Source: Acholeplasmataceae bacterium (GTDB lineage: Bacteria > Bacillota_I > Bacilli_A > Acholeplasmatales > Acholeplasmataceae). Taken from it: DNA of 6,995 nucleotides. The notes under the pieces were generated by a model that ran no database searches, was not told the origin of the DNA, and saw nothing but the letters and a program-made list of their open reading frames with translations. Made by a program: the position numbers and the translations under genes. This document shows, piece by piece, positions 5,451 to 6,995 of the stretch (within the stretch, counting starts at the first letter, position 1; every line of letters starts with the position of its first letter). Location of the stretch: the NCBI GenBank assembly GCA_023230825.1, contig JALNWO010000086.1:1-6995 (forward strand), given 5' to 3'.

Positions 5451-6761
5451 CTACATTAACAACAGTGTGGCTGTGCCAAAATAAATAACAAGTGAAACAA
5501 CGTCAATAACAGTAGTTATAAGTGGTCCCGATGCAGATGCTGGGTCCACTTTTATTTTCTTAAAAAAAGTAGGGATAAAGAAGCCCACGATCGGCGCAAA
5601 AATAACTGTTAACCATAAAGAGAAGCCCACAACAAAGGCAACTAAAACAGCATTGTGAGAAATATTTGGATTAATCGATGCGAATAACAATGTGGTTAAA
5701 AAAGCGATTAAACCGATAACAAGTCCGTTGATGAGACCAGCCATGATTTCTCGTTTAACGTTTTTAGCAACTTCTTCTTCATTAGTCACATACATTTTTA
5801 ACGTCACCGCTAGTGTTTGTGTTGCTACATTACCACCTGTATCTAAAATAAGGGGTTGGAAAATAACTAAAATAGCAACCATAGCCAAAGTTTCTTCAAA
5901 CATCGTTGTAATTAAGGCAATAGGGGTTGAAATTAATAATAAGAGTAAAAGCCAAGGCACTCTTGAAAGAGCTGTCTTAATGGCCGATTGCTCAATCGTT
6001 TCTGGTAAGGATGCCAGTTTTTCAAAGTCTTCGGTTGCTTCTTCGTGGTAAACGTCTAAAACGTCATCTAAAGTTACCATTCCTAACAGTTGATGGTCTT
6101 TATTTAAGACAGGCATTTCTGAAATGTCGTGGTTACGTGTATGATAAACCGTATAAGTAATGGAGTCATGATCATAAACGAATGGAGATTCTTCATATAA
6201 ATCTTGAATCGTTAATGGGGGTTGTGATTTTAAAAGTTTCTTTAAAGGGATGACACCTAAAAAACGATCTTCATTATCGACAACAAAGAGAGTTGAGACT
6301 GCTTCAACTTCAGGTGCAAGCTTAATCACGGTTTTAGTAGCAACTTTAACATCTAAATCTGGTGTTAATTTAATGACTAAGTGAGTCATCACTGACCCTG
6401 TCTCTTCTTCGTCATATTGGATAAGCGATTGAATTTCATGCGAATCTTCAATGACTGATAGAATTTGTTGTTGATCACTTTCATCCATCGCCTGTAAGAT
6501 ATCGGCAACGTCGTCTGGTTCCATAATTTCAACAACTGCTTTTTGCTGGGCAGTTTTAAAATTAACAAGAATATCTGCAGCAACTTCAGGCTCCAAATAG
6601 CTCATCAATTCTGAGAGTTTTTCATCAGAAATAAATCTAAAAAGTCTTGTTTTCTCTTCTTCATTAAGCAATAAAAAAGATTGTGCTAAATCATGAGCGT
6701 GAATTTGTTCCAATTTTAGTGCCAAATCTTTATTTTCTGCTTGTAACATTTCTTTGATCAT
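5451..6761 (-). CDS. mgtE: Magnesium transporter MgtE, first copy
   Basis: This 436-residue MgtE-family Mg2+ channel, full length, is homodimeric in characterised members. The N-domain (about 20-120) shows the regular acidic superhelical repeat, for example YLEPEVAADIL (55-65) and MEPDDVADILQAMDESD (80-96). It is followed by CBS1 (about 122-180), CBS2 (about 183-240, ending VTLDDVLDVYHEE), a plug segment (240-265) and five membrane helices (268-436). Pore blocks are FQPLILDTGGNVATQT (301-316) and DPASASGPLITTVIDVV (406-422), with D420 as the conserved pore aspartate. The ATG at 6761 follows AAAGG by about 10 nt. A promoter lies 45-72 nt upstream, giving a leader of only about 38 nt, too short for an M-box Mg2+ riboswitch. 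It is followed after 13 nt by the second mgtE. The two proteins share the layout and C-terminal pore region but differ widely elsewhere, so this is an old duplication or two lineages, not a recent copy. Confidence 0.94.
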   Translation of the reverse strand: MIKEMLQAENKDLALKLEQIHAHDLAQSFLLLNEEEKTRLFRFISDEKLSELMSYLEPEVAADILVNFKTAQQKAVVEIMEPDDVADILQAMDESDQQQILSVIEDSHEIQSLIQYDEEETGSVMTHLVIKLTPDLDVKVATKTVIKLAPEVEAVSTLFVVDNEDRFLGVIPLKKLLKSQPPLTIQDLYEESPFVYDHDSITYTVYHTRNHDISEMPVLNKDHQLLGMVTLDDVLDVYHEEATEDFEKLASLPETIEQSAIKTALSRVPWLLLLLLISTPIALITTMFEETLAMVAILVIFQPLILDTGGNVATQTLAVTLKMYVTNEEEVAKNVKREIMAGLINGLVIGLIAFLTTLLFASINPNISHNAVLVAFVVGFSLWLTVIFAPIVGFFIPTFFKKIKVDPASASGPLITTVIDVVSLVIYFGTATLLLM

Positions 6762-6781
6762 GAGTCACAACCTTTCTCGGG

Positions 6782-6818
6782 TTAACGGTTTTTTACACTA
6801 TCTTTATTATACCGTTAA
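6782..6818. repeat. 7-bp inverted repeat flanking the mgtE promoter -10 box
   Basis: TTAACGG (6782-6788) and CCGTTAA (6812-6818) are exact inverted complements with centres 30 bp apart, about three helical turns. One half lies in the -35/-10 spacer, the other downstream of the predicted start. It could be a two-site operator for mgtE control; it could also be chance in AT-rich DNA. Confidence 0.35.
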
Positions 6819-6833
6819 TGATTAAATTTTCAA
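6806..6833 (-). promoter_or_regulatory. Predicted promoter of the tandem mgtE operon
   Basis: On the minus strand, TTGAAA (6828-6833) and a consensus TATAAT (6806-6811) are 16 nt apart, with a predicted start near 6799. No terminator is visible between the end of the ZIP gene (6846) and this promoter, so read-through from the ZIP gene is also possible. Confidence 0.65.
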
Positions 6834-6845
6834 AAGGTTTATTTT

Positions 6846-6995
6846 CTATCCTAAGGCGACGTCTAAGATCATCATAATAATGAAACCAAGCATCACGCCT
6901 AAGACTGCAAAATGTGAGCCTTTAACCGTTTGTTTCTGTTGGGCTTCAGGAATAAGTTCTTCAACAACAACATAAATCATAGCACCTGCTGCAAA
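6846..6995 (-). CDS. ZIP-family metal transporter, C-terminal fragment (5' end outside window)
   Basis: The last 49 residues of a membrane protein are visible, reading in from the right edge to a TAG stop at 6846. The stretch [18 protein letters not shown] (2-19) is the conserved metal-site helix of ZIP transporters of the ZupT/GufA branch, with its Glu-Glu pair. It is followed by a hydrophilic loop with a His (28) and a final hydrophobic helix ending [12 protein letters not shown] proteins import Zn2+ and, less specifically, other divalent ions. The gene lies 84 nt upstream of the first mgtE on the same strand without an obvious terminator, so the two may share transcripts. Family assignment is good for such a short piece; the exact subtype and metal are not determinable. 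Confidence 0.8.
   Translation of the reverse strand, partial: FAAGAMIYVVVEELIPEAQQKQTVKGSHFAVLGVMLGFIIMMILDVALG

Noticed and set aside
5692..6051. 119-codon open frame on the plus strand
   Set aside because: It lies wholly antisense to the membrane part of the first mgtE, has no family features of its own and no supporting ribosome binding site or promoter that I could see.
1..6995. CRISPR array, tRNA/rRNA genes, insertion sequences or phage genes
   Set aside because: I saw no regularly spaced repeats, no rRNA or tRNA-like stretches and no transposase or phage motifs; the window reads as ordinary chromosomal transport genes.
1..6995. Mycoplasma-type code with TGA read as tryptophan
   Set aside because: The tryptophan codons checked in the genes are TGG and every gene reaches family-typical length with the standard code; absence of TGA stops among six genes is too small a sample to mean anything.

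Overview
The window is AT-rich bacterial DNA of low-GC Gram-positive type (Bacillota, or a related Mollicutes-grade lineage; not resolved further). Supporting signs are strong AGGAG-type ribosome binding sites, sigma-A-like promoters, U-tract hairpin terminators, a c-di-AMP (ydaO/yuaA) riboswitch, and a siderophore permease closely resembling Bacillus YclN. The genetic code is standard: the Trp codons checked are TGG and the genes read full length. The six visible stops are TAA or TAG, never TGA.

Layout, left to right. 1-1237 (minus): a YclN-like iron-siderophore permease with an 8-nt overlap into a YclO-like second permease that is cut by the left edge. 1238-1453: intergenic region with a minus-strand promoter, a perfect 10-bp palindrome sitting on the predicted start of transcription, and a separate plus-strand promoter. 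1454-2068 (plus): the only plus-strand gene, a YqgX/glyoxalase-II-like metallo-beta-lactamase-fold hydrolase. It converges on the next operon at a bidirectional terminator (2067-2100). 2116-3796 (minus): a two-gene operon of a CPA2-type cation:proton antiporter and a small PII-like protein, separated by 1 nt. It is preceded by a promoter, a c-di-AMP riboswitch and an intrinsic terminator. 4100-6761 (minus): two different full-length MgtE magnesium channels/transporters in tandem, with their own promoter upstream and a terminator downstream. 6846-6995 (minus): the C-terminal end of a ZIP-family metal transporter, cut by the right edge.

The theme is ion homeostasis: iron chelate uptake, monovalent cation/proton exchange, magnesium uptake, and zinc or another divalent metal. 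The most interesting unit is the riboswitch-antiporter-PII module. It combines transcriptional control by c-di-AMP with a probable post-translational ligand sensor encoded directly behind the transporter. The components belong to known families; the combination, the ligand of the PII-like protein and the sign of regulation are the open points.
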